NCBI GenBank assembly: GCA_025738555.1
Contig: JAOVFP010000004.1
Coordinates: forward strand, 868,001 to 932,000
Reading direction: 5' to 3'
Length of the DNA: 64,000 nucleotides
Source of the DNA: Cyathus striatus
Taxonomy: Eukaryota > Basidiomycota > Agaricomycetes > Agaricales > Nidulariaceae
Below the pieces are notes generated by a model. It did not search any database and was not told the DNA's origin. It saw nothing but the letters and a program-made list of their open reading frames with translations. Each line of letters starts with the position of its first letter. Position 1 is the first letter of the stretch. The translations under genes were made by a program, and so were the position numbers. Positions 23,890 to 35,215 of the stretch are shown here, piece after piece.

Positions 23890-24660
23890 ATTGTTGCTGA
23901 TGTACAAGTTGGCACTTGGCTGGTGAAATTGATGGGTTGATGGTGGGATAAGGATACACAACCTGGGGCACGGGTCTTTATACACACAAAAGCATGGCAT
24001 AGTTTCTATTCTTAACCAATCACACGCGAGACATGTGTTTGAATCTAAGATAAGTAACAATGTCATATTATTATCTATTCCTGTTGTGTTTGACATGATC
24101 GCGTATGAATGAGTTGACATGAGAGTTTTCGATGTGTGTCCCTATCTATCTGCGCGGTTACCGCGATATACCAGTACACACGCAAGGTTAGTTGGCCTTT
24201 TCTCTAAGAATTTGATTCAATACCCCTAATGGTCTGGCTCCCACAAAGAAACACTTTACGCAAACGGGCGATAAAATTACCATGTATGCACACACAATGG
24301 GATACTGTGCCGTTGGTGTGACGAGGTCTTGGTGGTCTTTTTGCGATTAGAGCTCTATAAATGTTTGCTGACGCACATGGTTATTTATATTTCAGCTAAT
24401 GCGATTTAATGCTGCGCACAATTCGTCAGTATTCTCAGCCTTTCTCTGCATAATTGAAGTCGGGGGTACAGAGATCAAGATCTGATTTCACGTTGTAACC
24501 GTGGTTTACATAAAGACGTCCCGTTATAATCATGTGTCAACACATATTATCTCTCAAGGACAATATTCAGCTTTCTTCCCAACCATCCATCGTCTGCACA
24601 GTCTAATTACGCAAATTACGCATGAGCTACTTACAACATCCCCTTCCTGATACCCCACCC
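23890..24660. promoter_or_regulatory. CpG-bearing 5' region of the NLR gene
   Basis: CpG reappears at about 23971 and becomes frequent upstream (CACGCGAG, GCGCGGTTACCGCGATA). This contrasts with the CpG-free CDS. The segment probably holds the promoter and 5' UTR; no TATA box or specific operator can be assigned with confidence. Confidence 0.4.
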
Positions 24661-24667
24661 ACTACGA

Positions 24668-25099
24668 CTACCAGATACCAAAGCGCAGCCCGAGACAGTC
24701 ACAACACATATGGTAATCCACATCATGAAAGGTAAAACGTGGAGCCGTACACTTTAGTCGCTGAAAGCCCAAGTTGTCGTTTTCATCGCTGTAGAAACTG
24801 GGACCATAAGTCTCGGTACCAGAACGTCCGGGGGCAATCAAAAGTAAGAAGTGAGGGTGAAGCGAGTAGAGGAATGGGGAAGATCGATTGCCGAGGACAT
24901 TAACGTGGTTGGGGGTGGTAGAATATTGCAGGGTGATTGATCTAGGGATGAATGCTGGGCATTGTACGAACTTCAGCCCAGATAAGCTGAGGATATAGGG
25001 AGAAGTCAGAGTGGATGAACGCAAAAGAGACATTCTAACGCAGTAGAGTCCTTCACACCCTCGTCCTGGGCACGGAAGAGGCAAGAATCTGCTGGTCAT
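24668..25099 (-). CDS. Uncharacterised ORF, 143 codons
   Basis: An ATG-started frame that I do not recognise. It lies in the CpG-bearing block and has mixed, non-repetitive composition, with a Cys-Cys-x-Cys near the C-terminus (MCCDCLGLRFG) and a Gly/Ser/Asp-rich middle. It could be the last exon of a gene whose 5' part lies in 25100-25900, where another open minus-strand frame (25667-25864) exists, but I see no splice chain joining them. It could equally be chance. Confidence 0.3.
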   Translation of the reverse strand: MTSRFLPLPCPGRGCEGLYCVRMSLLRSSTLTSPYILSLSGLKFVQCPAFIPRSITLQYSTTPNHVNVLGNRSSPFLYSLHPHFLLLIAPGRSGTETYGPSFYSDENDNLGFQRLKCTAPRFTFHDVDYHMCCDCLGLRFGIW

Positions 25100-26700
25100 T
25101 TCGCCGTACTTACCCCCACGCTTTCAGTAGGTGATCCGCTTAGCAAGACCGCATTGACTTCGGACCGCGTTCTCGTCCTCTTCCCCCACGTTTTTCTCGA
25201 CTCCTACAACTTCCTCACGACTACATTCTCCCCGTCTCATTTGACATCTTTATCCCCCACGTCCTCCCTACCTGCGATCCCCGTCATCCACAGGTCTGCC
25301 TCTTGGTCCCCCAGATCATCCTCTGGTTGAGACATGCCCTCCACTCTAAATCTCTCGCACACCCAATAACATCTTGCAAAATCGAGATTCGCGCTGGGTA
25401 GGAAATCTTTCGAATAGCATTATGATGACCGACGAAGCATGAACGGGTGAGACAGGAACGCATAGGAGCGATAGCGGCTGGCAAAGGATTGGTGGGCTAG
25501 GGAGATTGGCCACCACACGCTCGTCCATCAACCAGGCACTCAGCCTCCCGCAGCCCGTTCTCCCGTAGAAGCAGTACTCCACACTGAGTTACATCGCTCA
25601 TCATCACCCCCAACTACCCTCTTATTCGTATTCCCGGAATCTCTAGCATCGAAGCATAGTTGAAGTTCAGCGTGGTGAACGCAAATTCTCAAGTAGCGCC
25701 GTGACGAATCCTGACGACAGGTCAGCGAGAGGGAAGCGGAGCTGCGGTTGTATCGGGCGAACGATGGCTGCTAGGTACGAGATAGGAGTCCAACCCCATA
25801 CTCGCCGAGTGCCCACGTCCTCCAAGGTCATCGACCACGTTCCCGTACTACAGTCTCCCGCCAAGACTATGCATTCGTCTCATCCTCTAATACCCTCAAC
25901 CTCCACTGTCTGTAGCCTCACATCATCTCCCACCCAACATAGTTCTCAATAGCGCTGTCGCTATATCGGGTTGGCTTCGACAACCCCCTTCTCGAAGACC
26001 TGGACCCCGTTGGAATAAGGTTGTACAACGTTCAGACTTCGCACGGAGCATGAAGAGATCGTGGGGTAGCGCTGACCATGGACAATACACCATTGATATC
26101 GAGATGGAAGGATGGCGGGATGGCGGATGTGAGTGTCGTCATGGGCTGGCGAGGGGGGTGATTACGAGGTATAGTTGTGGCGTGGGGTGGAAGATCGCTG
26201 AGGAGAGTTGTAGACCGGAAAACCAGCGGGAACCAGAGAGGAGGATTGTGAAATGGCGGATGTACGAGAGCAACAGATGCTGGCGTGGGGGCCACGTTCG
26301 TAGCCCCGTCTCCGTGCCCCCCCTCATATCTCCCCGTTACCTCCTGCTCCTTCATTCACCACGTCCCCTTCGTTACGATTCTCACTACGTATCCAACGCA
26401 GAGCTTTGGTGTGGGTCAACGAAGCCTTCACGTGTCGTTGTAATCGTAGACGGCCGGGAGAAGGTGGTTTGGCAGGGGTAGGGAGGGGCTAACGAAGAAC
26501 AGCTGTTGTAGGAAGGTTTGGGGTGCTGGAAACGGTGGTTGAGGTTGAGGTACCTGTTCGTTGTTAGTTTATGTAGCCGTCTGGAAGATTAGAACGAACG
26601 AACCTGATTCGTTCAATAGCACTCTACCAAGCGTTCTTGGCACCAGCATAGTTAACGATGATGTCGGATGAAGTGCCCCTCTGGATGATAGAGCGACACT
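25100..26700. other. CpG-rich stretch without an assignable gene
   Basis: The composition is like that of a normal gene-bearing region, with many CpG and balanced bases. Several ORFs of 60-140 codons overlap on both strands, as expected in CpG-rich DNA, but no conserved motif, start context or splice chain is convincing. It might contain diverged exons of a gene flanking the co-chaperone remnant. Confidence 0.3.
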
Positions 26701-26707
26701 GCATCCA

Positions 26708-28457
26708 TCAAGTGCGTACGCAACAGACCTTGAGCAATGTGGTAGCCCTGTTGCTCAACCGCACCGCTCGAATCTCACCACCCTTCCCCTCCATCTCTTT
26801 CTCCTCAACCCGCTTGATTGCTTCAGAGTACAACCTCACAGCCTCCTCCCACTTAGCGCCCTTGAACGCAACGTTACCCTCCTCCTTCAGCCTCTCAACG
26901 TCCTTCATGCGTTTGCGCAGCTGCTGTGCGAGGACGTGTCCAGGATCGAAACGAAGAGTAAACGCGAGGTGCTGTAATGACTGAGGAAGTTTGTTCATTA
27001 AAAGGAGTACCAGGCCACGGAGAGTGAGGGTATCCGGTGATATTGGTGGCAGACGCAATGCATCGCTGAAGACGAACAAACAGTAAGTCCCAGCACCACG
27101 AGTGGAAAAAATGAAACATACTTGACATCCATCCCAGCACCCTCCCAATTCCCCTCGCAAGCTCCAGCTCAACGCTCCAAACCCTCCACTTGGACGGAAC
27201 CTCTCCACCTGTAAACATATATCCAAGCTCAGCCTCGCCATACCCTACTCCTTCCTCCCCATCGAATCCTGGAAGTTCCGGACATGAGATCCGAGGCTCT
27301 TCAATTTCTGTTCCAGCTGCTTTGCCTGTGCGCTCGTGGGTTCCAAAGAGGATAACGTACGAAGAGTAGAGGAAGAGGCTGGCATTTTGCTAGCCGCAGA
27401 AGAATTTTAGCGTTTGACGGTGTGATGATGAGGGTGGCTTTGCAGTCTTGGACTGTGGTACGGAAGCGTTTCAGGGGGGTTTGGACTACGGCATGGTTGC
27501 TTATGAACGAAACTTCGGTTAGGTTAAGGTCTGCGGAGCGGAGGTGATTAGTCGCGTGATGACGAGAGATGAGGCAAAAGGGGGTTAGAAAGACGAAAGA
27601 GCGCATTACATCGGGCTGTAGAGCTGTAGAAGCAGAAGGCATGCGATATACTCCAGTGCGAGCTGTATTAAGAGCTCAATGTCGCCGTAGGACTGTGCGA
27701 TGATGTCCTCAGGGGAAATCGCGACAAGAGAACAGTGGCTCGCGCTGCCTAAGTAGTAGCTCGGACGAAAGTCTCCGCTAAACCAGCAGCGTACACAGCT
27801 AGTGCGGTAAACTGAGAGGCTATTCACGAAAAAAATTCTGAGATAAGCGCAGGGAAGAGATGTAGAATAGTACAATATCGACACTGACAGCTGCCCCACT
27901 CTAAGTATATCCTGGTGCATCTCTCTTCAAGACCTCAAGGAGAGAAAGGCTATCAGGCGTAATACGCTGTCGCAACAGCTGGTCGCCGTCGCATCTCCTC
28001 GAAGCTCGGGGAAGCCATCTGAGATTATCGACGATCGTATACAAAGCACGCGGAGCACCAGCATAGCCAGGACACCCAAAGACCAGGAGCTCCATCCATC
28101 GTCGCACAGGTGCTCGAATACTCAATGCCAACCGCCAACGTGCAAAACGATAGCGTGAACATTTCATCGTTCTATGGCATCACACCTCTGTACCTCTACC
28201 CCACTACCGATGACCATCACAGAAGCCTTAACCATTACAACTCACCGATAGCCTTAGAATACAAATCAACAGCCTCTCCATATTTCCCCGCCTTGAAAGC
28301 GACATTCCCCTGCTCCTTGATCAAATCGGCCTGCTTCACCTTATCTTCCCGTGTTTGCGGCTGCTCTACATTTACTGAAGCAGCTGTCGAAGCAGGTGTT
28401 GAGACAGGCGAAGTGCCATTCGTCGTTGGTTGTAGTAGGCTTCGACACGATCTATAG
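26708..28457 (-). pseudogene. Truncated DNAJC7-like TPR co-chaperone gene
   Basis: Intact DNAJC7-type proteins are cytosolic Hsp70/Hsp90 co-chaperones with TPR arrays and a C-terminal J domain. Here TPR-like pieces lie in the expected order on the minus strand. The first TPR (DLIKEQGNVAFKAGKYGEAVDLY) at about 28240-28350 is followed by a GTGAGT donor. A second piece with KRFR..VQDCKATL and ILLRLAKCQ lies at about 27390-27520. A third with TLRGLVLLL, DPGHVLAQQLRKR and RLKEEGNVAFKGAKWEEAVR lies at about 26750-27050. Between pieces 1 and 2, some 600 bp match nothing. After 26708 the expected last TPRs and the J domain (HPD motif) are absent. Frames change between pieces. It is best read as a decayed partial copy. 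It retains CpG, so it decayed differently from the transposons. Confidence 0.55.
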
Positions 28458-28876
28458 CACCGAAATGCAGCAAATCAGCAAACCAGTTCGGGGAGCGTAG
28501 AAAAAAGACAGATGTGAGACTTACCCAGCCCTATCCATTCACCTTCTCATTGCTCCCGCTGAAGGTAGCATTATGGTTCTTACCAACAATTTCAGGAGAA
28601 ACCTCAGTACTGTAACTCAGTCGTTTGAGCCTGAACAGCACTAGCTCTCTTCTTCACAGTGCCAGCATGCGATTTCCCCTTTCTACTGGCGATGTCCTCA
28701 AAGGAGCGCCCCGTCATGTCGGCGGGTGTTGCACAGAACCACCGAGTCCCCAGGTCGTGATCAAGTACAAGGGCTAAGTGCGGGAGGGAGAGGGAGAGAG
28801 GAAGAGAGTGTGTCGTCAACGGTGAACAGAGCGCACGAGCTCTTGCAGAAGGATGTCTAAGGAGCAGAGTATGGAA
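28458..28876. other. Left flank of the transposon nest
   Basis: CpG-bearing DNA with a minus-strand open frame that has an acceptable protein-like run (TRWFCATPADMTGRSFEDIA) but no recognised family. The last 9 bases, AGTATGGAA (28868-28876), are the left copy of the target duplication of element Y. Confidence 0.4.
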
Positions 28877-28943
28877 TAGTCCGGAGGCCGTCCCGCCTAC
28901 CGACGATCTCACGCTAACGTCACATGACTGGCGTGGAGGTATC
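28877..28943 (+). repeat. Element Y left TIR, outer part
   Basis: 67 bp, interrupted by insertion of element X; it continues at 35761. All mismatches with the right TIR are transitions at CpG positions. Confidence 0.85.
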
Positions 28944-29547
28944 AGGACCCCTGATAATCCCACCTTAGGTCGGATACTAATCCCCCTACAATCACCAAAA
29001 ATTTCTGAAATGTCAGATACAACTTGGTGGGTGTCCCCCTACGGCGTCAAAAATTTTACCACGATGTCAAGTTTAGCGTCCCCCTATATTCGAGGCTTCG
29101 CTGGCAGGTCAGATACGTGTCCACCTGTTTCAACACAGCCACACCGACCTTTCATCGCATCAACAAGGGCCGAACATGCAAGCACAACCCTCTTCAGGTG
29201 TCTTATGCACCGTCTTCCATGCACATTGCCATTCCCCACTACTCACTGCCTCAACCACATACTGACATAGGTCCTATTGGGTAGGCCTAATGCCTCACAA
29301 ACATGTCCAGCCACAAACCCCCATTGCATTCCTATTTTCTCTGCAGTATTTGGTCTATCTCTTCTCTTCCATTTTTGTATATATAATCAATGTGTGCTCG
29401 CAATTGTAAATACACTGTCTCTACAGAGCAGGCTCCTACTGGGCTTTCGTCTTACATACAGTCCGGAATACTTGACCCAACTCATATTGTTGCAGTGCAT
29501 TGCAAAAATTAAAGTGAAGAATCAAATAAAGTGGTCAGACATCGTAT

Positions 29548-30109
29548 ATATCTACCATCCAACTCTACAAGTCCATCTGTAACAACCAAAAATCACAATG
29601 AGTTTTTTTCTGAAGATACTGCCACAGGACCAACATCATCTACTGATGTTTCTCAAGATAATCACAAGTCCATTTCTCAGAAGATTTGGCAGGCATTGCG
29701 AGAACAAGAACAAGCACAGGGTACAAGCACAGGCTTGAATCGAAAGGTGCGGCATTTGACCAAATCCGCATATGGTGGCAGTACAGACAAGGAGAAAAAA
29801 GATGATACTGGTAATACAGCAAATATGAAACTTGCAGCTGAAGCTGGTGCTGGAAAAAACCTTCAATGACGAAGACACAAATTTTCTTTATTGGTGCCCT
29901 ATGAACTACTTGCAACATCTCGTGTTAGTCTTGTTGTGCTATTGAGTAATCAATCTTATGGTATAGTTGTTGCTAAAGATCAAGTATTGCTTCGAAAAGG
30001 TGCACTCTTTATTCACAAATACTTTTGTGGGGATTTCAGAGCAGAAGCAACTTTCTTTGAGTGCTGTAAAGCGGCTCATGACACACCAGAAACACTCAAA
30101 CAAAGATAC
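29548..30109 (+). other. ORF-like remnant inside element X
   Basis: A frame with a Ser/Thr-rich start, then ISQKIWQALREQEQAQ and HLTKSAYGGST, runs to a stop at 29867 and reads on in the same frame as a second open segment to about 30109 (LATSRVSLVVLL, FIHKYFCGDF, TPETLKQRYN). I do not recognise it. Beyond 30110 it is cut by element Z and would continue for a few codons at 35567. It could be a captured gene fragment or an old transposase N-terminus. Confidence 0.3.
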
Positions 30110-30299
30110 AATAGGGCGTTTCACGCAGCGGATTTTCATCGTTTTTCATGTGTTTTTTGGATGTGTTTTCATTTTGATTTTTGTGACATGGAATATGCCA
30201 AAGTGTGACATGGCTCAAAAACCGAACCTGTTTTTTGGGTGTTTTCTCCGAGTGTAAAAGCAGCCTCAGAGCTGCTCTTGCACTGGTTTTCACCGGTTT

Positions 30300-32000
30300 T
30301 CCACTGGCAGTTTTTTCATTGCATACACGTGATGACTTCTCAATAAATAAACAATTACCTATTCAATAATTATTTGTATTATCTAATCATAATGAAAATT
30401 GCTATGCATTCCTACTACCGCCATAAAGCCAGCATATCATTTCAACATGCCCCCGAAAAAGATTAAAAACCCCGGTAGTTCCAACAAGAAGGCAGATGCA
30501 GATGTAGACATCAGGAAAAATCCTGTCCACTAAAAAAGCCAATTTCAGGGAACTTAAGTGAAAAAGAGCAGAAATAAGGTCAAAAAAGGGAAATAAGTAC
30601 TATTAGTGATAATAGTAAGGTCCCAACCTTATTCTGCCCTTTTTTAGTTCAGATAAGGACTGATAAGCTCATTTAAAGGGTAATATGCCCACATAAACAA
30701 AACCCAGATGCTTATAAGCACACATTGCTTTTCACTCCAATTTCACTCAGTGCAGTATATAATAGGCTTTAGTTAATTATATATTGTTATTGTATTACAA
30801 TGAAAGTAGTTACATTAATATATACATTAAATACAACAACCCCCTCAAGATATACCACATACACCCCACAACTCCAGCTACATATATCCCCCATCCCACC
30901 AGCACTCACTCAATTATAACATGTACACTCCCACAACATCCAGCTACACATATCCCCCATATCCACCCCCTTTCCATCACCCAGCAGCACCACACACTCA
31001 ATGATAACAACTACAACATGATGAGCACACATATAACAAGATAACTCAAATACATACCAGGGAACAGAGACCATGAATAAGAGTTCAAGTGGAGAATGAG
31101 CCCAGAAGTTGGAAGGCATGTGAGACCAGTTATACAACGAGTTGAGGTGCTGAGATGCAGAAGCTTTTGCAGTGAGAGACCGGTGTAAGTTATCAAAGCA
31201 GACTCAAGGACAGAGATTGATTGAAGTTGGATCTTAAAGTAGAAAGCCAGCATTTTACTAGATGAGTGGACACAAGTAATGAGCAGGGGAAGGAGGGGGG
31301 GAAGGAGGGAGGGGAAGGAAGGAACTTAGGAAAGGTGGGGGAATTGAAAGAAGCACAACAACCGTCAACGTGTAAAATTCAACATGCATGTGCTCTATAA
31401 TCAAGGCCAAACAAAGTGAAGTGATCACATGCTAACTTTCTTGCTTGCCATGACCACTTCACAGTGTCACTTTATCGCTTGCTATTTGAACTTAGATGTT
31501 TAAACCTTTGTATAGTTCTTACACTTAATTTGTATGTAACTTACTTTCCCTCCAATTAACAATGATGTAGGATAAAGTGTGTGTTCTCCACCATGATATT
31601 GGTTCTTAGCTACAATTTATACTAAAAAGTATTGTACATGTGCTGCCATTGAATGTAATATATATAGCACATCTCTGAAATGGATTTGCTATGAGAACAG
31701 CTGGTATCTTACACAAAAATTGCATAATGTCTTAATTTCATGATGGTTAATTCCTGTAAAATCTATCATTCTCACAGTAGGTAATATAAGTACAAGTAAG
31801 TTTGCTTTGCCATTGTACCAAACATATAAACACTTATCATGCTCACAATAGGAAATATAAGTACAAGTAAGTATGCTTTACTATTGTACCAAACTTATGA
31901 ACACTTATTGTGCCTCACAATAGGCAATATAAGTAAAATTAAGTTGAATTACCCGAAATTAGTAACATTTAGACATGGGTATACCTTAAATTTACTAATA
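30300..32000. other. Non-coding left part of element Z
   Basis: No gene is recognised. It holds a CA/CCC-rich low-complexity zone (30835-31000), a GGGAAGGAGG purine tract (31283-31325), and a 71-bp tandem repeat of about 2.4 copies (31766-31940) just upstream of ORF1. Confidence 0.45.
31766..31940. repeat. 71-bp tandem repeat upstream of Harbinger ORF1
   Basis: TATCATTCTCACAGTAGG, AATATAAGTACAAGTAAGT, TTTGC, CATTGTACCAAAC and AACACT recur twice in full and once in part with few changes. It may serve as a promoter or a transposase-binding region. Confidence 0.75.
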
Positions 32001-32039
32001 TCACTAATTTAGCTGATGGGGTTTTTCCTGATGAGAGAA

Positions 32040-33486
32040 GACAAGTGGAAAGCAATGAGAACCATCACTGCCATGGGATAAGAACCAGCAATGGACATGG
32101 AAGGCAATTAACCATCTCACACAGAACCCAAAATTCCAGATCAAGCTCTTCAGCGATTCAACTAGCAAAGCTAAGGATGAAAACCGGCCCAAGGTGTCAA
32201 ATGGAGATGGAAAGGTGGTCTTATTTGGAGATCTGGCTAAAGCTGTCTTCGCAGATGATCCAATTCTTGGGCAAGATTACAAGAATAACCCAGCAAAGTT
32301 TCAGTGGTCTATTAAACAGCATTTTGCATGGTATTTAGTCATCAACTTTATATAACATGAAGCTCATACTATTGTATTAGGCTCAAAACAACATATATTG
32401 GATACTGCAAGCAGTTGAAACAGTCAGGTGGTGGTGTGGAAGATAAATATCTGGAAGCATCCATATGTGGTGAGCCATTGATAGCAATATTCCTTGGTAA
32501 CACACCCACTGAGAATACTCCAAAGAACGCATTCACACAGAATGGGTCTTCTTTGATGACCTTGACAAGTTCTGGCACAAGCTCCCTAACTACAACCCTC
32601 AAGGTGTAAGCTCATCAACACATGGACAATATCACTCAACTAGGGCAGCAGCACTATTTGTGTCAAAGAAGTCTGAGGCAATGCTGGATGAAGCACACAG
32701 TGACTGGAGTGGTTCAGAAAAGGATGACACTAACACTGATATTACATGCAGTGATACTGAAAGACTTGAGTGAGACATACCTATGAGTACTAGCAGTGGT
32801 TGGGAAGGAGATGATGATGTGGAGGATTTAGAGGAGCAGGAAGTGAGTGCTATCACATGTTGTATATCAAACACTACTTACTGACATGCATACAGAAGGC
32901 CACCCAACTCCAAGGTTCCCAACCTACGAATACCTTCCACCCTGGCCCACTCCGCCAAACTGTAGCTGCACCAACCACAAAGACACCCATTCAAAAGATG
33001 GGGGGATCATATAAGACATGCACTACAGATGTGCATGGTGGAAAAAGAACAGCTCTTGATGCCTTTGATGAGTCCCAGACAGCTGAGCTTGCAGAAGCTG
33101 CTGCATGTCGACGCTCTTGTGATACCTTGAAGATGAAGCAGCTCAAGCTGGCCCAGCAAAAGAATGCTGCTAAAATCTGCAAAATGGAGATAGAGGCACA
33201 ACAGGAGGCACAACAGATACGCAAAATGGAACTTGAAGCTCAGAGAAAGACACAGGAGATTGATTTCATGAAGATGCTAATGGTGGGGCACAGCCAGCCA
33301 CTAGTGTTTGGTGTGGACACCAGCTACTTGGGAAGGGGAATCAGCCATGGTGGGCACTTTTCTATACTGTATCAGCTGCCTATGCTGAATCCTTACAACC
33401 AGAAACAGAAATACACTCACCAGCACTATCCTACAGTGTATCAGAAGCACCAGCCTTGTACCCAGACCAAGAAGCTCAAATTTTGA
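32040..33486 (+). pseudogene. PIF/Harbinger ORF1-type accessory protein, broken
   Basis: In PIF/Harbinger elements an ORF1 DNA-binding protein assists the transposase. Here frames on the plus strand read WKAINHLTQNPKFQIKLFSD, then ADDPILGQDYKNNPAKFQWS (about 32100-32330). An intron with donor GTATTTAG near 32331 and acceptor ATTAG near 32379 follows. Next come a helical segment (TTYIGYCKQLKQSGGGVED), a hydrophobic/aromatic stretch WVFFDDLDKFWHKLPNYNPQG (about 32540-32600) and an acidic Ser-rich linker. A C-terminal coiled coil with KMEIEAQQEAQQIRKMELE lies in the frame 32857-33486. Frame changes and stops (a TGA after ERLE near 32773) break it. The assignment rests on gene arrangement and overall design rather than a signature domain. 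Confidence 0.5.
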
Positions 33487-33753
33487 CAGCAAGTGATGGA
33501 GTTGGATCCCTTAAGGCAGAATTGATAGATAATGAGCTGGTTGATGATTCTTTTTTGCCAATTGGTGCGAAAGAATAACATGGTAAGTTACATTATGATT
33601 TGAAATAGAGCATGAGCAGAACACTATAAGGGAACAGAGAAAGTACAAGGAAAGCGGACCAGCGTAAATTAAAGGGCAGTGGGCATCGCACAAGAAGTGA
33701 TGTCATATTTAGCTGTAGCTTGTTTATCTAACTAACTACATACACTAGTTGAT

Positions 33754-35215
33754 TCAAGGCCTTTTTGCTCTAAATAAATATTGTTTCAGCTTCCTTTGCT
33801 TCCTTTGTCCAGCTGACTCTCTATGTGACTCCCTGGGAAATGCAACATCAAAATCTTCAGGCTCTGATCCTGAGTAGTTAGAAGAAGAGTCTGTATCACA
33901 TCCATGCTCTATCATTTCATCTTCCCAATTAACTTCATCCGTTTGCAACATGTTCTTCCCTTCAATCTCATGAACCAGATTGTGTAGTACAATACACATA
34001 TGAACCCATTCCAGCATGCAAAGGTGATCCTGTTCATTCTTAATCTGTTGCTGAAGACCTTGCAAGGACTGGAATCGACCCTTGAACAGCCCAATAGCAT
34101 GCTCAGAGTGTATACATACATGTGACACCCAGAAATTGAAATAACAATTATGTTTAATATCTGAAGCTGGCTTCTTATACAGTGTTACACACCATGCCTC
34201 AACAGGGTATCCTGAGTCTGCCCAGATCCATTCTCTAGGAGAAAGCAGTTCAGCATGCATTTGGTACATTTCCGATTCCATAAATACAGTGGAGTCATGT
34301 GCACTTCCACAGTGACCAAGAACATAGTCTGCAATTCATAGATTGGGCAGTGTAATCAGCTAGAGATATATGATTAAGTTTTTGTATTTGTTTACTGCAT
34401 GTAACTACTTACCTGAACATTGAGTGAGTAATTGGATTTGCGATCAAAATATGCCTCCCCGTGATTGCCAGGCTTGTCTGACAGAGGGACCAGCATACCA
34501 TCAACCAGAAGCCATCCATCTCGCCAGGCTGCACATGAGGCTGCTTCAATCCACTCCTTTGCAGCCTCCTTTTCAGCAGCAGAAGGCCATCATATAGCTT
34601 CATCATGGAATGACAGGACTGCCTGAATAATATGACACATACAAGATACAACAGCTCCTGCAGAAACACCAGCCCACTGAGCAATTGAATCAACTGATGC
34701 TGCATTACCAAAGTGTCCAAAACAATAGAGTGCAATTGCAAGCTGTTCCGATATGGCGATCTGAGGCTGTGACCCTGTACTTATGAAAACTAGGTGTTGT
34801 GAAATCTTCTCCACAAGTTTGTCAAAGGTTTCAGGTGCAACATGTAGGTTCTTGCGGAACCATTTAGGATCATGTTCCTTGTACAAAACCAGTACAAGAT
34901 AGAGCTGTGAGAGCTTATGCACTTTGTTTGGATCAAGTACACATACTGTTAAGAGGTACTTGATTCATTCTCGTATGGCAGCCATGGTGTGTAAATAATG
35001 GTCTTCTTCTTCATCTGACAGCAGGTCTGATAGATCTTCATCCTTCTGAATCTGGTTATTACCAATGGAATTGTTGGAAGACAAAGAAGACAGAGACAAT
35101 AGTGATGATAGCAATAACAGGGAAGATAGCGATGAAATGGAAGAGTGATTGTTGTCAGAGCCTTGTAACAGCTTGCTTTCACCAGAGTCTGAGGTGTTGC
35201 TGCCAGTTTAACTTG
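33754..35215 (-). pseudogene. PIF/Harbinger DDE transposase, broken
   Basis: Cut-and-paste transposase of the DDE_Tnp_4 type. In order on the minus strand: an acidic, Ser-rich N-terminus (about 35215-35000), DPKWFRKNLHVAPETFDKLV (about 34860), QLAIALYCFGHFGNAASVDS (about 34720), then the first catalytic Asp in LVDGMLVPLSDKPGNHG (about 34490). An intron at 34329-34412 (84 nt) follows, then WADSGYP with the second Asp (about 34220) and HSEHAIGLFKGRF with the Glu (about 34080), and a C-terminal CIVLHNLVHEIEG. At least two in-frame TGA codons interrupt it, one after FHDEAI (34587-34589, arginine expected) and one near 34970 (tryptophan expected). Catalytic residues are otherwise kept, so inactivation is recent in sequence terms. 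Confidence 0.8.
34329..34412 (-). other. Intron of the Harbinger transposase (84 nt)
   Basis: Donor GTAAGT at 34412, acceptor AATTGCAG at 34329. It joins SNYSLNVQ to DYVLGHCGSAHDS in frame. Confidence 0.7.

Noticed and set aside
25284..26984. Numerous overlapping ORFs of 60-140 codons in the CpG-rich block
   Set aside because: They overlap on both strands without conserved motifs or splice logic; long ORFs are expected by chance in DNA of this composition.
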